Source: Bolinopsis microptera (lineage: Eukaryota > Ctenophora > Tentaculata > Lobata > Bolinopsidae). From it: a stretch of DNA of 64,000 nt. Position numbers and translations under genes: made by a program. The stretch lies in assembly GCF_026151205.1 (NCBI RefSeq), contig NC_087077.1:10653983-10717982 (forward strand), in the 5' to 3' direction. Of this stretch, positions 10,283 through 22,400 are shown in pieces. The notes beneath the pieces were generated by a model. That model had not been told where the DNA came from. It was given only the letters and a program-made list of their open reading frames with translations, and searched no databases. How positions within the stretch are numbered: position 1 is the first letter of the stretch; every line of letters starts with the position of its first letter.

Positions 10283-13200
10283 ATGGGTCAGACTTACAGT
10301 ACACAAGCATTTAGTGATATTGTAAGTAAGATTTAAGCCTTTACGGCCTTATTTCAATCTTATTGTTTTTCGACATCAACCTTCATTATTAGTTTTTTGG
10401 GCCGTGGTGCTTGAACGCTTGAAATGTTTTTTTGTTTAAAAACCACAAACACATTTATGCTGTTACCCGATTTGTGAAGGCCGGTTTTTCTGATTAATTT
10501 TTGATGAAGAGCTGTATGTGTATTTGTAAACTTTTCCACATCATACATACTACGTTGCGTCCCGCAATTATGTATTCATCCAATTTCTCCTCACTTGCCG
10601 TAACTTTTACTTTTCGGTTGTTCCTGTCGGTTTTAGTCTCATATAAGATAATGCAAATGTAGTTAGAAGCAGATGTTTAACTTATTAACAATCTTACAGG
10701 ATTCATATCTGACAAGCAAGAAAATGGTTGAAAATCAGAAACTTGTCAGAAAGACTCAATCAGTAACACCGCTTCAAAATCGAACAGAAATTCAGAAAAT
10801 GCAGGAATCTTGGTCCACGGTTTGTTTGTTGTTTAAAATTGAAGCTATCCGCTTTCAATAGTATTAATATTATTCAAGTAATAATGGGTATAGCCAACAG
10901 TCTAGAAGAAAGGAGTGACATAATTGTAAATGTAAGTGAAATGAAAAGCTTTTAGTTTTACGGCCTGTTTATTGAAACAAATTTTGCAGTTGTGATCAAT
11001 ACTTTTCTCAAACCTGTACAGGGCATTTTTAACTAAAAACCTTTGAACCTAATTTTGGTCAACCGATTTGTTTAGTTCTTTATACTTTTATACTTTTATG
11101 ATACAGGCTGTATATTATTGCGTGACGTTGTAATAGCTTTTTATAAAAGTATAAATTAAGTTTAATTTAAAGTCGATGGCCCCCGATCATCGATTCGTCC
11201 AAATCTATTGGCTTACAATTACATTACATTTACTCTTCATGCTTCAGTTGTTTTTGTTAGTTGCAGTCTCATAAAGGACCATGCAAACGTAGTACCTGTT
11301 GCTTTATCATTGTGCTTAACCTATTTTCAAACTTACAGGCCGTTTCAAACCAGACATACAACAATAAGGAAAAGTCTGAAATCATGAAACAAGTCAAAAA
11401 CTTGTCACCGCTTCGAGATCAAACCGAAATTAACATCATGAAGTCTTGGGAATCTTGGACCATAGTAAGTGATGCGTTCAATAGCCGTTTTAATTTCATT
11501 CAAATGCTGGTATTTGCAATTGAGCCATCATGCCTTTTCAATTTCACTTTTATGATCCACAGCTCTAGCTGTTTCATTTAAAGCATCTTAAGTTGAAGTT
11601 AATTACTAATACTAATAATATACTAATAATATCTTAGCAGCAAGCCAAGTTTCCGTGTAAGAACCCTGTATTCCCTACTCAAAAAGGAGAGGGATCAAAA
11701 CAGCTGTCGGAGAATGAGAAGACGAAAAACTGTCTTCTGGTAGAAAAAACGATAAAGCTGCAGCAAGATAACGAAAGCCTCAAGTTTCAAATGCAGCAGA
11801 GGATTTACCAAGAAGAAGCAAATCTGTACCATGAGCAGGCGAAGACCTACAAAGAGCAGGAAAGGAGACTTAAGGAGGTAAAGAAGAATGAAATCCTCCA
11901 AGAGAAACTTTCTAGAGTCGAAGAGGAGCTGTTCATGTCACATACAATATGTATGAATGATTGTGATTATGACCCAATGAACTGCTCGAGTGACTCTGAT
12001 TGTACACTTACAAATGATGTGAACCTAATGGACTGCTCAAGTGATTCTGAGGTATGATTTTGAATCATTGACTCGATCATTTTGGTTTAGCCGTTAAGGT
12101 TACTGTCTGATCTAAGAAACGTTGACAATAATATATCAATATTATCCGTTTTGGTTACTATACTTAGGTTATAAACCTATGATTACTTTTACTTTTCGTG
12201 GATCAGCAACGACAGCATGTAACAATGAACAAGTTTGAAGTTATAGTTAGAATTAATTTATTTTCAGGCCACTCTTGTCAATTGCAGCGAAACTGAACAA
12301 AAGGATCATCCGAAAGCCGATGACCATGCTCAAGTCACCTCTTCAAGCCCTCAAACAGGACAATTTGATTTCGAGCAAAGTATCACCGAGGATAATGATT
12401 CTGGCATTTATTTTGAATCTGACATTGAGGTAAAAATCACTTAAATTAATTTTGTTAAACATTTTAGTTTTACCACATCTACAATTTTGTGTTTTTGTCA
12501 TTACGTTTCTGGAAGCCAATTGATTTGACTTTGAGGAAGCCATTAAATAAGGTCTTTAACAGCAATGCCCATGCCAGTATAGTATGTTGGCGGTGCTTCA
12601 ATTTTATTTATAAGTTTAACACTCAGTTATAAGCATGAAACTATTAAAATAGTAGTAATTTCCATTAACAAACAATCGTCATACATTTAAGACTTCATCG
12701 AAACGTTAAACTTTGGTTAACTAAATATGTTTTCCTAATACGTACGTATGCAGCCTAGGGGTGCCGGTGAGAACTTATAAAATATGTTAGGCCTGAAATT
12801 CCAGCTTAACGACCTGCTAATACAATTATGTTCCTGTTGGCTGGAACATTATTATGAATAATTACCAAACCGACCGGATCAAACTGGTCACCGAGGCGCA
12901 TAGTTACGCATAGTAACAAGTTTAGGCGATGTTAGCTGCTCCTTAATAAAATTTTTCGTTTTATCATTTATACAAAATTGTATTTTTGTCACTTATAAAA
13001 AACTTTGCGCGGCGCGCGCTTTTTCAATTGCTTATTCTAATACAAAATAAAAATACTTTGTCGAGCATAATAATTTATAAAATGTTTATGTATTTTGTTT
13101 GTTTTTTGTTAAATAATTCTTTGTGTTGATGATAATTAATCATCACAGCAATAAAAAACCTTTTTGTTTATTATATTTAATGGACTAATCCGGCGCGCGC

Positions 13201-16200
13201 TATTAGTATTTCGCTGTTTAAACTTTGCAGCACTTTGCATATAATATATATTTTGCCTATATAATACTATTACTAAGACAGCACTTATTTGCACCTTGGG
13301 CTATACTTTGTACTTTGAAGAAATTTAGACGAATAATATTATCAACATCCGTCAATTATTTTACAATTAATTCCTATTAGCTGCGAAGCTGCTAATTTTA
13401 TTACATCATAAACAAGTACATATTAAAACAATTTTTAAATGGTGCCATGTGCAATGGTCTTGTCAGGCGATTCCCGAAATCCCATTAACAAACCAAAAAT
13501 GAAGGGAATGGATTTCTAATAATTATTTCATCCTCTAGGTACAATATAAAAGTACAGGCAACACCAAAAAGAAATGCAATTGCAAAACAGTCCAGCCGGA
13601 ATCTATTAGTGGTACTGATAAAATAGCTACAGATGGTGACCGTGAAGCAGAGATTCTTGTTACCTTGTGCAATGCTAATAAAGAAATCACACGGTTGGAG
13701 CATTTTCTTCAACTTTCAAACGACAAAATTGGCTCCACTAGAGAGCAGTTGAATGACCTGAAAGCGACACTTCAGAAAGTTGAGCAGGACAGATTTCGTT
13801 TAATCAGTGAGTCCTGTTTTTTTGTTTTTCCTAAACTGCTTTATGTTTGTTAACAATATTGTTATTAATCTACATTGTACTAAGTACTTTATATTGGAAA
13901 TATTTCACTCGTATTATAATTATATTTGAAGTGCAGTTAAAGCATTTAAGGATTATATAATGAGGTCTGATCGTCATCTTCATACAGCGTTCGATGTCTG
14001 TGTGAAGGTAAAATGGTGATATCCTCTGGATCAGGCAGAGGTTGAGTGTTATCGGGATTATTTCTTTAGTAGTGGAACAGCAATACTAAGGTAATGGGAC
14101 TACTGCGGACCCTCTACCGGCCAAACCTTGTTAACAAAGCCGCAGTCAAGGTTCGGTGAACGGTAGTTAAAAGCGCTTAAGGGACATAAGTCAAATTGGT
14201 AGAGCAACATCATGTAGTGGACATCTTAAGAAATGAGGAGTGGGTAGAATGTTAGGTTGCTCCTTTATAAATCGTCTTTTTCTCCGATAATAAGTTGACA
14301 TCAAGTCTTGAAAATTATTCGAGAAGAATCTCGAATAATTTAGTTGCAGCGTGCCACATGGCTATCTAAACTGCAAACCCTACCCATTGCTGATCAAGGC
14401 CTTTATCTTCTCCGACGAGCGGGATCATCAATAATGAGGTCTGATCGTCATCTTCATACAGCGTTCGATGTCTGTGTGAAGGTAAAAGGTAGAGGGTCCG
14501 CAGTAGTCCCATTACCTTAGTATTGCTGTTCCACTACTAAATAAAAACATTTAAGGATTAGTTAAAACATCTTGGAGAACATGCAGCTGCATGTAGGTAG
14601 AATATTATAGCTTATTTAACTAACTTATTTTTCTTGGTTGCTCGCTTCTTACCAAGCTGTTACTTCAGGTATCAACCAAGCAAACAAGAAACAGCTCAAG
14701 GAATTGTGTCCCTTGAACAAGAAACTAACGGACGGTCTTATCGAGTTTCAGTCTGATTGGGATAAAATCCAGATTGAGCACAAACAAGTTGTCCAGAACC
14801 TAACAACTGACAACGAAAATCTGAACAAACAAGTTATCGAGTTAAGGTCTGATTTTCATTTAAAGGAGGGGAACTACAAAGATATGGTTCAAGAACTAAC
14901 CTTGGAAAAGAAAAACTGTCCGCGGAAACTGGCAACCTCACCGAGCAACTTGTCGAGTTACGGTCTGACTTTTCTGCAAAGGAGGACAAGTACAAAAATG
15001 TGGTTCAGAACCTAACCGTGGAAAAAGAGAAACTATCTGCGGACCTTACCGAACAGCTAGTCGAATTACGACCTGTTTTTCGTGAAAAGATTTACTACAA
15101 AGATTTGTTTGAGAAACAGTCCTTGAACAATGCAAACTTGAAAAATGTGGTTCAGAACCTAACCTTGGAAAAGGAGAAACTGTCTGTGGAAAATGGTAAC
15201 CTCACTGAGCATCTCGTCGAGTTAAGGACTGATTTTTCTGCAAAGGAGGACAACTACAAAGATGTGTTCCAGAAACTCTTCGTCGACAACAAAAACCTAA
15301 ACAAACAACTTGTCGAGTTAAGGTCTATGGTTCAGAACCTAACCGTGGAAAAGGAGAAACTGGCCGTGGACAATGACAACCTCACCGAACAACAAGTCGA
15401 GTTACAGTCTGATTTTTCTGCAAAGGAGAACAACTACAGAGATGTGTTCCAGAAACTATCCGTCGACAACGAAAACCTGACCAAACAACTTGTCGAGTTA
15501 AGGTCTGGTTTTTATGTCATGGAGATAAACTACCGTAGATTGGGGTAAAATCGCCGTGTCGGGGAACTTCGCCACTATTTTTCAAATAATCATTTTACTG
15601 TTTTGAATTGTTAGGAGATCGAGTTTTTGTATAGTATTGTGTTGAACAAATGGTTATAAAGGTATTCCTATTCAAAAATAAACGTTTACTATGTTAATTA
15701 AACTCAGGCAACATGAAATATTGCTATAAAGTGGCTAAAATTTCCTGCTTGCATATTTCCTATATTTTACAATTATATCCGTAATTAATTCTGTGTGACA
15801 TCATTAGCATATGTCCTGTTCATTTAAAGGAAAATTTAGTTAGCCATGATGCACACAACTGATATTATAAAGTTTTCAAATTTGTGTGTGGCGAAGTTAC
15901 CCTCTTCTGATCCCATCTGTTCGGCGAAGTTTGGCGTGAAATTCGCGCGCGGCTGGCAAAGTCACGCACGTGTATTGGCGAAGTTCGACTACATTTCTAC
16001 TTCATCCCGGCGATGTTACCCGCAGCATGGCGATGTTACCCCGGCGACCAAATTGCCCATTGTAACACGCAGGCTAGAGCTAGATAAGTAAAATTGGCAG
16101 GTATATCAAGGAAATATAATTGAGTTTCGAGTGGTATGGTGCTTAGCACCGAATATGGCATAGTTTCAGAATGGCGAAGTTACCCCATATTGCAGGGTAA

Positions 16201-16788
16201 CTTCGCCCTGATTTCAGTGGCACCAATCTAGCTGACTATTTATGCCTGGCTGATGTGGTTCATACGAAAACATTTGCTTTACCAATCCTGTTCATATGAG
16301 CTATAAACTTTTTCAAGTACTCGTGTCGTATTTTCTAAATAACATGAAATAGCTGTAAAACATGGCGAAGTTCCCCCATTCTACGGTACAAAGATGTGGT
16401 TCAGAACCTATCAGTGGAAAAAGAGAAACTATCTGCGGACATTGAAAACCTCAATAAACAACAAGTTAAGTTACGGTTTGATTTTTCTGCAAAGGAGAAC
16501 GGCTACATAGATATGTTTCAGAAACAGTCCATGGACAATGATGACCTCAATAAACAGACTGTCGAATTGCAGTCTGTCTTTTGTGTAATGGAGGATAACA
16601 ATAACAACCTAAACAAACAAATTGCCGAGCTAAAGTCTGGATTTTGTGTTATGGAGGGGGAGTACAAATTTGTGGTCGACAACATGACCGCGGAGAATCA
16701 GAATCTCACCGTGGAGAATGAGAATCTAATCTTGGAAAAGGAAAGTTTTTACAAAAGGCTCATCACTTTTATAAAATGTCAAGTGTAA
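10283..16788 (+). CDS. Coiled-coil repeat protein gene, broken in its last exon
   Basis: Exon model: 10283-10321, 10700-10819, 11641-12051, 12268-12429, 13539-13806, then the repeat exon from 14669, interrupted as below, to the stop at 16786-16788. 10884-10925 and 11339-11464 are alternative first exons. The first exon encodes MGQTYSTQAFSDI, which fits N-myristoylation. Middle exons carry a Lys/Glu coiled coil followed by Ser/Asp-rich repeats (MNCSSDSD, MDCSSDSE). The last exon encodes ~32-40-aa repeats of the type NLTVEKEKLS / NLTEQLVELRSDFSAKEDNY, a long predicted coiled coil. Two lesions are present. One base is missing near 14910, since the homologous repeats read GAAAAGGAGAAACTG. A transposon sits at 15533-16386. 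The family is not recognised. A membrane-tethered filament or scaffold is only an inference. It could be a young pseudogene, or an insertion allele of a live gene. Confidence 0.7.
10884..11464 (+). CDS. Second (alternative) 5' exon pair of the coiled-coil gene
   Basis: Exons 10884-10925 (MGIANSLEERSDII) and 11339-11464 parallel 10283-10321 and 10700-10819. Both pairs start with an MG myristoylation-type N-terminus. Their second exons share PLQNRTEIQKMQESW versus PLRDQTEINIMKSWESW. All four exons end in phase 0, so either pair can splice to the exon at 11641. This looks like an ancient internal duplication giving alternative N-termini or promoters. A continuous transcript including both is also possible by phase. 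Confidence 0.6.
12430..13538 (+). other. Intron of the coiled-coil gene
   Basis: About 1.1 kb, very AT-rich, with two isolated GGCGCGCGC islands (about 13010-13020 and 13191-13200). I see no exon. Confidence 0.5.
13956..14547. mobile_element. 592-bp intronic insertion with nested direct and inverted repeats
   Basis: It is flanked by a 13-bp direct repeat CATTTAAGGATTA (13943-13955 and 14548-14560), which fits a target-site duplication. Inside, a 55-bp direct repeat beginning AATGAGGTCTGATCGTCATC lies at 13959-14013 and 14433-14487. A 54-bp inverted repeat beginning TTTAGTAGTGGAACAGCAAT lies at 14065-14118 and 14488-14541. No coding sequence is present, so it is non-autonomous. The superfamily is unclear. 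Confidence 0.75.
15533..16386. mobile_element. 854-bp TA-flanked DNA transposon (MITE) inserted in an exon
   Basis: The left end CCGTAGATTGGGGTAA and the inverted right end CCGTAGAATGGGGGAA form ~23-bp terminal inverted repeats, each running into TCGCC. TA dinucleotides flank both ends (15531-15532 and 16387-16388), as in Tc1/mariner-type integration. The motif GGCGAAGTTACC and its inverse recur internally at least six times, for example near 15890, 15990-16040 and 16173-16210. They could be transposase binding sites. No transposase frame is evident. Joining the flanks at one TA restores the host coiled-coil frame exactly. Confidence 0.88.
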
Positions 16789-17345
16789 CCTATCTACATA
16801 CATTGAACAGCCCTAAACCAGGTTCCGATAAAATAACAGCCAAAACTCCACACAAGATACACCTGTAAAAGTCTGCATCACGAGTACTTTCCAAAACACC
16901 TAACAACATGCAGATCTACAGCAGATGAAGATTGAACAAACGTAAACTGAAGAGAAAGATAAAGATATAATATTGACGCCAAGAAGAAGACCTATAAAAC
17001 ACTGCAAGAAGAATATTGTTAAACGTTTGACGTTTGATATACGGTTGAATTTATATACTTGATGATGTTGAGTTACTTAGATGAAAATGCACAATGATAT
17101 GTGTAGTTTTTGTTTATCTTAGTAGCTTCACAATATGATCACTGTATTTGAGAATATTATATCCCTAATATTAGGGATTGTTCATTCGTGAAAATTACTT
17201 TCTGAGCACAAGATGTGCATAATTTCCAACCGATTTGGTGGAAATGATAATTACCTGTTAGTGAAATGAGCGAACAATTTCTTGTCATTTCAATTTCAAG
17301 TTGATCTGAAAGTAACCAAGTTGAATGATTGGGTGATTGTTAGAT
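16789..17345. other. 3' flank of the coiled-coil gene
   Basis: Non-coding. A short palindrome, AATATTATATCCCTAATATT, lies at about 17152-17171. No gene is seen. Confidence 0.45.
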
Positions 17346-17349
17346 ATCT

Positions 17350-17700
17350 GCATAGTATAATAAAAGTGACTTAATTGTGATATCAATTAAAGTGACTTTG
17401 AAGATTAATAGTTATTTAATAAAAGTTACTTAATTGTGATATTAAGTGACTCAAAGGAATAAAAGTTGTTAAATAAAAGTGACTTTATTGTGATATTAAT
17501 TAAGTGATTTTGAAGATTAAAAGTTATTTAATAAAAGTTACTTAATTGTGTTATTAAGTGACTTAAAGGAATAAAAGTTCCTTAACAAAAGTGACTTAAT
17601 TGGCTTTGAAGATTAAAAGTTACTTAATAAAAGTTACATAATTGTGATATTAATTAAGTGACTTTGAAGATTACAAGTTACTTAACAAAAGTGATGAATA
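17350..17700. repeat. ~113-nt degenerate tandem repeat, about three units
   Basis: Units are built from AAAAGTGACTTAATTGTGAT, GTGACTTTGAAGATTA and TTAATAAAAGTTACTTAATT. The half-units are themselves similar to one another, which indicates an older duplication within the unit. Confidence 0.8.
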
Positions 17701-19480
17701 TATGTGATCCTGTTAGCAATATAATTTGAATAGATCTGATTTTAATAGCTATTTATCCGAATATTACATGGATTGTGAGGAAGGGAGGGGCGAAACAAGT
17801 TCTAACAATTTCTAACAACTTAAATGTCTAATACAATAAACCGAAACCTAATTCTTAGTTCTGAGAATCATTCTCTCAGAGGCAGGAGATAGTTAGTAGG
17901 AGCTGATAGCTAACAGCTAAAGAAATTGTAAATTGCACATAAAAAGTAAATCACCTTATTGTACGACTTTAGAACGTGTAAAAAAGGTGTTTCGCCCCCC
18001 CCCCCCCCCCACCTGCACCCCAACCACCCTATGGTTGACAAAAATGTGACTGATAATTATTAGTAACTCAGATAAATAGTGATACTTCATGTTCGTTTAG
18101 TTTTACAATGTTGATCAAAGATCATAGATATAAATAATTTACTTTTGTTAAACCAGTAATATTTGTATTTATTTGTTTTTTAAATGAACCCTAATTTGAA
18201 TTTAAAAACATATTTTGAAGACTCCTTACCACATACTGATAGCAAAGGAAACATCGCCGTTTGTAACATCGCGATATCTTTTTTTAGTATATAAATTGAA
18301 GTAAGAGTGGTGCCGGTTCTGCTGCAGCATTTAGAGCTTCATTTATTTTGGTTTTCTTTTGTTCACTATTTCTTATAATGGGTATCCGTGTGCGGAGTGT
18401 GTGTTCCAACCCCCGATCTTCCGGGTCTTTGACTCCCTGGAAAACTCCCTGTATCCCTTTGAGTAACCCCTCCCCCCATGAGCCGCCTCTGGTGTCTGGG
18501 TTAAGATCTGTTGATTCTTCAGCCGTCAGCAAGTTTCTTGGAATACTGTCCCGAGGATTAAGATCCACTGCAAAATTACCTAACATTTGACTAAGGGTGG
18601 TGTCTAAGGTTGAAAACTCGTGCGTGTTTCACTGCCAAGAGTCCGTGTTCCATCGCGTGCAATAAAATTAATCAAATTATTAAAGTGATGATGGCTCTCG
18701 TGCAGAAATATTGCACCACCATATCTATTGGTAGTCATATTATGGATGTTGTTTTCAGAGATGGTCTGGTTAATAGATTTGGACGCTGCAGGTGGGGGTT
18801 GAATCATATTTTTCAACAGTACGTGACACCTATTAACCAATCAGATCTAGGACTGACCTATCAAAAAATGAAAATGCGAAATGATCACTGTCGCTTGTTA
18901 AGACCAATATGAAGTATCCGAATTTTCTGTCCATAAATAATATTCGAGCCTACTAAATTCAATAACTAAATTGATCGTAGTTGATCACCAGGCCGTGGAC
19001 AATATATAAAACACCGATTTGTATATATAAGAACATATGACATTACTTATTAAGTTCCTGAATGAAAAGTTCAAAGGTTATATAAATTCAAATGGTTTTA
19101 AAGGAAATTTGGCCGTGATCAAAAAATATAAACTCCGAAAAGTTTGCAATGGTTAAATGTCATCGGTTAACCATATTATCGAAAATTTGAATTACAAAAT
19201 GACATATTTCTAAAATTAATTTTCGATCTTTACCAAAAGAAGCTACTTGAACTGATTGTGCTGTCTTCATATTATTATCATATTTGAGTATCTGGGTCGA
19301 CTTGAATCCAACTGACTTACAATTGTTCATCAAATTCGCATATAGCAGTACAAACTCCTTTCACATTTAGGCTTTAGCTCCAGCACTGAGACTAAAATGT
19401 CTTGAAGTGATAACAATATGAAATTCAACAAGCAAAAGATGAAAAATATCCCGCAGCGTTTGTTACAAAAGGTGCTATGT
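17701..19480. other. Intergenic; poly-C tract and an unexplained open segment
   Basis: A run of 16 C lies at 17995-18010. The segment 18284-18912 has lower AT content and is open on both strands, for example minus-strand 18284-18586 with LNPRDSIPRNLL and GGSWGEGLLKGIQG. I recognise no protein family and see no splice sites. Decayed transposon coding sequence is possible but unproven. Confidence 0.35.
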
Positions 19481-22400
19481 TCAGCCACTTTCCTCGTCCG
19501 CGCAGAGGGTAAACTTCATTTTTGTGTAGGCAAGTTTTTTGGGAACCGGACGGAGAGGTCCGAACTGTGGCCGTGACGTGAAGGGCTCGATAATATCTGA
19601 TCTGCGGAGTTGGTTGTTCATCAGAGCTATGTATTCGTTTCTCACCTCTCTGAAAAATAAGCATGGTTTATCATTAGTTAAGGTTTCCTTAAAATATGAG
19701 TCATAATTTTAGTCGTATCCTGTTTCTAACTTTCTAAAGCTGTAGTAAGGTTGGCTTTTGGTACGAATGAGAGAAACTCCGCTCATTCAAACACCAACCT
19801 TACTTAATCCTACCGCTCCTGTTAAATGACTGCTTGTGACTGCTTGTGACTGCTTGTGACTGAAAGCACCCTCCTACAGTTTCTAACGAGCACACCTGAC
19901 CGTATCTTACATAACATAATGCCTGCCCCAACACTGCACATATTATGTAACTCAGCCACTTTTCAACCTTATTTAATGTGCACAGTTAAATTGGAAGTTT
20001 AGCCTCAGGCCTCTTCAAAGGGGGCGACATGTGTGGGCGGCTACTCGTAGTGACTAGTGAGGAGGATTTGTCTTAAATAATTTAAATTAAGCTCGTTATC
20101 GATCTGATAGATTGTTTAAGTTGGATCGTAATCTTACAGCTTTGGTCCTAATAAGAATATGTGTTCAAAGAGCAGATATGTTTAATAACTAGTTAACTTG
20201 TAATTTGTTCGTTATAAATTTCTGTTCAACGTTCAAAGGGTAACGGGGAGACAATTTGTTTGATATCTGACTACTGACTAGAATACTAGATATTGAAACT
20301 TTTTTTACAAAACTTTTAAATCAAAGCTTGTACTTTCATTGCACGTGTATCTTTGTTTTTCCTTTTATCAAGCACGCACGTACATGTAAATTTAGAATCA
20401 GCGGTGTACTTTTCATTTTACCAGCACTGCTGCCCAGATACGACTTATAAAACAGTCGGTACACTTCCAGTTGCTTGTCAAAGACTTGAGCCGAAGTTGT
20501 CAAGTCGGCCTATCGGTGCATGGTCTCAAAGAGATGTCTCAATGAGCATGCAATTTTCGTGGAACGAAACTTGCCACCTCAGCAATGTAATATGATACAC
20601 GTTTGCACAAATTTATTGGCAAAGTAATGACCTGTACAATTTTAAAGTATGAGATATTGTGGTTTGGTTGAGAGAAAGAATGTGGCGAAAGATGAGAAAG
20701 TTATATTTGGATTTTTTTAAACAATTTCCAACCTCCAATTCTTCAGCTCTTGTGTTTCATCGCTTGCTTTTTTCAGCTTCTTCAGCCAATTATTCAGAAT
20801 GAGTCGTTCTGAAAATAACAATGTTAAGGTCCGTTTGAAGAATAATTTCTGGGCCGCAACTTAAATACTTAAGATAAAATCAAAGTTAATGTAAGCTGAC
20901 GTTTCGAGAAGTAACTCATATAGATATTGTGATCGTATTATGTCGAAAAGTGACTAAAAGAGAAATACGAAACACATGTATAGTTATACTGTATCGGAAA
21001 GGAAATGTATTAAACTGGTATACTTAAAGACAAATCCTGAGAATAATTTGAAACTGTAAAGTATATTTAACTAAAATCAAAGCGAAACTTAATCCATCAT
21101 TTATTGCTGAAATTATCTTACGTTTAGAAGGAAGATTCTCGAGATACCCCATAACCTCATCGAATTCCTTTTTAAACTCCAAATCCATCATGTCAGAATC
21201 CTGGGAAATGGTAATCGTAATAGTTAATGAACGTAAAGACAATCCTTTAGACTCACAGCTGTTCTCATATGCTATTTGCTAAGTGAATCGTCTGACTCTA
21301 GTGCTAGTACTTATAAAACCTGACGCTGTATGGTTATCGTTGCCTAGGGTTCTGAAATTGATAAGGGCCCTGTATTATGACAATAAAGCGCATTCCACGT
21401 GACATTAATTCTATGGAATGCAGTTATCATAAGTGCTAATCGGTTTCACAATCCTAGAAGGGTGAACTCTCATGCATACGATATGATGGTTGATAAATCT
21501 CAACAATCTCTGCTTGCCACGACTCTATAAACTTATAAATAGCTGGTTTTATAATTGATAGATTATCATATGGCATACACCATGAGCGGGATCAGTTCTT
21601 TTAAAACTTTAAATTTGTTTAGTCTGAAGATCTTGGAGGTGTAAAACTTAAAAGTTAATATTTATCTGTGCTTAATGCTTATCCGGAAATTTCTATCCTT
21701 GTCTTTGATTCGGTTTAAAATTATAAGTAGGAAGAATGCTAGGTACAAGATTTGACCGGAAACCTAGTTTCAAGGAACACTGCTGAATCCTTAAAACCAC
21801 CTTGTCGAGAAACGACCGAAGAGTGCATAGTTTTAACCGTGTTAATTTTGTTTACGAAAACATGATACAAAATTTCTTTTCTACGCGATGAATCCTTGAT
21901 GATTGTTTTTCGTTGCAATCATTTGTGACTTGAATTTCGATAGACATAACTCAAAATTTGCTGAAATGTGTCGATATCTGATCACGCCTGATCGCATATT
22001 AATCAATATAAAATTGTTTGTCTAAAAATAGAATGTTTTCATAATTCTAACCGCGTGTAACTTTAATATAAATTTATAGTTTAAACCATAACCGATAAGA
22101 AGCATCGCCCGCGGTTATCGTGACCATGAGCCCTGGAAAGAGTGCAGGTTATTTTTAGAGATAAAATATTCCACGTAAGAAGCTTAACTTTTGGGGTAAA
22201 CCTACAAAATGTTGTGCTATTTCCACAATCCCATAGGAGTGAAGTCTCCCGTACTTATCAGAAGCATATTGTGTTGTGGTTAAATATTAACAATATGCGC
22301 AGATGCACGCCAGGAATCTAAGACTAATTCATGTGAATTAACAAGTTTTATTGTTAATATATATTAAGATGAACGACAACTGAGCCTGAATTATTGAATT

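Noticed and set aside
15533-16386. The coiled-coil gene gap read as an intron
   Set aside because: There is no GT at the left junction and no AG at the right one, while terminal inverted repeats and TA flanks are present. A transposon explains it better.
18284-18590. Overlapping ~80-100-codon frames on both strands
   Set aside because: No family resemblance, no splice sites and no codon-level evidence. Kept only as an unexplained open segment.
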